The notes under the pieces are model-generated. The model did no database searches, had not been told where the DNA came from, and worked only from the letters and a program-made list of their open reading frames with translations. A stretch of 6,446 nt of DNA from positions 1 to 6,446 of the forward strand of contig WFQV01000280.1 of NCBI GenBank assembly GCA_015486905.1, given 5' to 3'. This DNA is from Melioribacteraceae bacterium (GTDB lineage: Bacteria > Bacteroidota > Ignavibacteria > Ignavibacteriales > Melioribacteraceae). Shown in pieces: positions 5,382-6,446 of the stretch (its first letter is position 1; each line of letters starts with the position of its first letter). The position numbers and the translations under genes were made by a program.

Positions 5382-5626
5382 GCTATAATTATCGACTCAG
5401 CCTCTTTTTTCCTCATGGCAATAATTGTCCCCCTTATTGCAAATGCTAACGGGTCGTCAAAAAAAGATTTGGTCAAAAGTTCAATTTCTTGCCCGGGAGT
5501 AAAACCATATTCAAGTATTCTTCGCGCAGATGGATTTTTAGTATCTATCTTAATTATCTTTGCTTTCTCACCGTTACTTAAATTAGCCGCTGTACGCATA
5601 AAATCACTCACTATTTTAGCTTGCAT
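5378..5626 (-). CDS. feoA: FeoA, SH3-like partner of FeoB
   Basis: This 82-residue small cytosolic protein has the FeoA core domain and is needed for FeoB-mediated Fe(II) uptake. The family pattern is visible: LSNGEKAKIIKI (16-27), ARRILEYGFTPGQEIELL (34-51), then DDPLAFAIRGTIIAMRKKEAESIIIA at the end, forming the small beta barrel. It is first in a two-gene operon and overlaps feoB by four bases. The ATG at 5624-5626 has no obvious ribosome site. Met10 (5597-5599) would give a 73-residue protein that starts nearer the usual FeoA N-terminus and is a real alternative. The upstream promoter region is shared with the divergent hicBA pair. Confidence 0.92.
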   Translation of the reverse strand: MQAKIVSDFMRTAANLSNGEKAKIIKIDTKNPSARRILEYGFTPGQEIELLTKSFFDDPLAFAIRGTIIAMRKKEAESIIIA

Positions 5627-5674
5627 ATTATTTAGATTTAATCTATATAAAATAATTAAAAGAAATCATATTTT

Positions 5675-5698
5675 CAAAGTTACAAAAATAAATGTTTG
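5675..5698 (-). promoter_or_regulatory. Possible Bacteroidetes-type promoter -7 box for feoAB
   Basis: On the minus strand TAACTTTG (5675-5682) fits TAnnTTTG. A TTTG lies 22 bases upstream on that strand, within the palindrome at 5694-5709, slightly longer than usual spacing. It is about 49 bases before the feoA start. Use of such promoters is expected from the sigma factor type in this window, but the match is short. Confidence 0.35.
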
Positions 5699-5709
5699 GG
5701 AAGCCAAAC
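5694..5709. promoter_or_regulatory. Palindrome between feoA and hicB, possible operator
   Basis: GTTTGG GAAG CCAAAC, with perfect 6-bp arms around four bases, centred in the divergent intergenic region. It could be an operator for feoAB or hicBA. It does not match the consensus Fur box. Function unproven. Confidence 0.3.
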
Positions 5710-5821
5710 TTGATTCTTTACAGTTAATTTTGTAATATTTGAAAGTACAAAGGAGACTATTAAGAATGTACAAATTCCAACGTGAATAATTTTATTGTTT
5801 CAGTTAAAAGGGAGATTAAAA

Positions 5822-6025
5822 GTGAAGATTAAAATATACCTCGAACAAAGTAGCGAAGGAGGATATACGGTTTTTGTCCCGGCATTGCCTGGTTGTATTT
5901 CTGAGGGCGATACAAAGGAAGAAGCAATAGAAAACATTAAGGAAGCAATTGCTCTTTACCTGGAACCTGTGGATGACGATATTCTGCCTATTCCCGACGG
6001 GGAAGAAATGGAATTGGCATTATGA
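5822..6025 (+). CDS. hicB: HicB family antitoxin (short form)
   Basis: This 67-residue antitoxin of a type II toxin-antitoxin pair binds and neutralises HicA. The sequence has the HicB core of partial RNase H fold: KIKIYLEQSSEGGYTVFVPA, LPGCISEGDTKEEAIENIKEAI, then an acidic tail ending DGEEMELAL. The C-terminal DNA-binding domain of longer HicB proteins is absent, as in the short subgroup, so it may not repress its own operon directly. I chose GTG at 5822-5824 because GGGAG (5810-5814) lies seven bases upstream and because family members begin with MKIK; an in-frame TTG at 5795 would add nine residues unlike the family. The stop overlaps the hicA start (ATGA, 6022-6025). It is the first gene of a plus-strand pair facing away from feoAB. 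Confidence 0.88.
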   Translation: MKIKIYLEQSSEGGYTVFVPALPGCISEGDTKEEAIENIKEAIALYLEPVDDDILPIPDGEEMELAL

Positions 6026-6248
6026 CCAAAGTACCGAGCCTAAACTATGATAAGGTAATAAAAGCGTTGAAATGCGATGGTTGGGTAATAGTCCGTCAAC
6101 GTGGTTCGCACATTCGATTACAAAAGCATATCGAAAATGAAACGCTTAAAATAATAGTCCCCGCACATAAACCGATTAACGTTCAACTTTGGCTCACATT
6201 TTAAAACAAGCTCGAATAACATTAGATGATTTTCTTAAAAAATTATAA
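6022..6248 (+). pseudogene. hicA: HicA mRNA interferase toxin, frameshifted near the C-terminus
   Basis: HicA is a small double-stranded-RNA-binding-fold ribonuclease that cleaves mRNA, held in check by HicB. The frame from ATG 6022 reads MTKVPSLNYDKVIKALKCDG and continues WVIVRQRGSHIRLQK, with the GSH catalytic motif at G28-S29-H30, then IIVPAHKPI, and then departs from the family as NVQLWLTF with a stop at 6202-6204 (60 residues). Reading on from CGT at 6180 in the next frame gives RSTLAHILKQARITLDDFLK then KL and a stop at 6246-6248, exactly the expected HicA C-terminus. One A is missing in ATTAAC at 6175-6180; restoring it gives 75 residues, the normal length. Either the toxin is genuinely inactivated or this is a base-calling error in an A run. 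The start overlaps hicB. Confidence 0.85.
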
Positions 6249-6259
6249 TTAAGAAAATC
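6228..6259. terminator. AT-rich hairpin at the hicA 3' end, possible bidirectional terminator
   Basis: A perfect 11-bp inverted repeat GATTTTCTTAA/TTAAGAAAATC (6228-6238 and 6249-6259) with a 10-base loop that contains the restored hicA stop codon. It lies between the convergent hicA and tyrA genes. The stem is AT-rich and weak, with no classic T-run, so terminator activity is uncertain. Confidence 0.4.
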
Positions 6260-6285
6260 TCACCGTTTAACTTGAGCGGAAACAT

Positions 6286-6446
6286 TCAATGCGCGATTCC
6301 CTTCAGCAATTTTTCCGCTTTTTCCTTTTCAGCAATGGTTTCAAACGAAAGTCTGAAAGTTCCGCCTGTCCCTTCGCGAATTTTCAGCAGTTCAATATCT
6401 TTAATGTTGATATCGTTTTTAAAAAGGACGGATGAAATTTTATTTA
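6286..6446 (-). CDS. tyrA: Prephenate dehydrogenase, C-terminal ACT domain (5' part beyond right edge)
   Basis: This is the last 52 codons of a minus-strand gene that begins outside the window. The visible protein includes LFKNDINIKDIELLKIREGT then GGTFRLSFETIAEKEKAEKL and ends LKGIAH. The pattern of INIKDIE, REG and GG, then FRLSFE is that of the regulatory ACT domain found at the C-terminus of many prephenate dehydrogenases, the enzyme that turns prephenate into 4-hydroxyphenylpyruvate for tyrosine; the domain commonly senses an amino acid. The catalytic domain is not visible, so another ACT-domain protein remains possible. The stop is TGA at 6286-6288. It converges with hicBA. Its pathway link to aroC at the opposite edge may be a trace of a wider aromatic gene neighbourhood. 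Confidence 0.75.
   Translation of the reverse strand, partial: NKISSVLFKNDINIKDIELLKIREGTGGTFRLSFETIAEKEKAEKLLKGIAH

Noticed and set aside
5244..5735. Plus-strand 163-codon open frame opposite feoA/feoB
   Set aside because: It is the antisense shadow of feoA and the feoB start, which are clear family matches.
5795..5821. Longer HicB starting at TTG 5795
   Set aside because: The extra nine residues are unlike the family, and the GGGAG ribosome site lies inside them, correctly spaced for GTG 5822.

Overview
The window looks like a chromosomal segment from an AT-rich bacterium of the Bacteroidota/Chlorobi/Ignavibacteria side of the tree. The support is a short primary sigma factor of the Bacteroidetes type (about 286 residues, no region 1.1), a separate feoA-feoB pair, and protein wording throughout that resembles that group. 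This placement is inference, because no 16S gene or other marker is present.

The housekeeping genes all lie on the minus strand. Reading in the direction of transcription from the right edge: the 3' end of tyrA (ACT domain, cut by the window edge), feoA and feoB (ATGA overlap), a thioredoxin, the primary sigma factor, and the 5' end of aroC (cut by the left edge). The only plus-strand genes are a small hicB-hicA toxin-antitoxin pair at about 5822-6248, between tyrA and feoA. The hicA toxin carries a one-base frameshift that removes its last 22 or so residues.

The unusual content is in the two long gaps. Gap 1 (92-652) holds a 384-bp element (A, 217-600) with about 30-bp terminal inverted repeats and a perfect 8-bp flanking direct repeat. 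Gap 2 (1514-2859) holds a 1123-bp element (B, 1662-2784) with the same terminal repeats and the same internal landmarks: a purine-rich tract, an 8-bp tandem repeat, a pyrimidine/purine hairpin and a multi-G-tract G-quadruplex motif. B also carries extra segments: TTCA-tetraloop hairpins that resemble REP units, and a smaller nested inverted repeat. Neither element encodes a believable protein, so they look like non-autonomous, MITE-like repeats. Both lie in the same orientation with one end immediately beyond the intrinsic terminator of a minus-strand gene. This is the best candidate here for something undescribed.

Functionally, FeoA/FeoB form a ferrous iron importer. Thioredoxin and the sigma factor are core redox and transcription functions. 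AroC and TyrA are both aromatic amino acid enzymes at opposite ends of the window. HicBA is an accessory module that appears inactivated on the toxin side. No phage, CRISPR array, tRNA, rRNA or transposase gene was seen.
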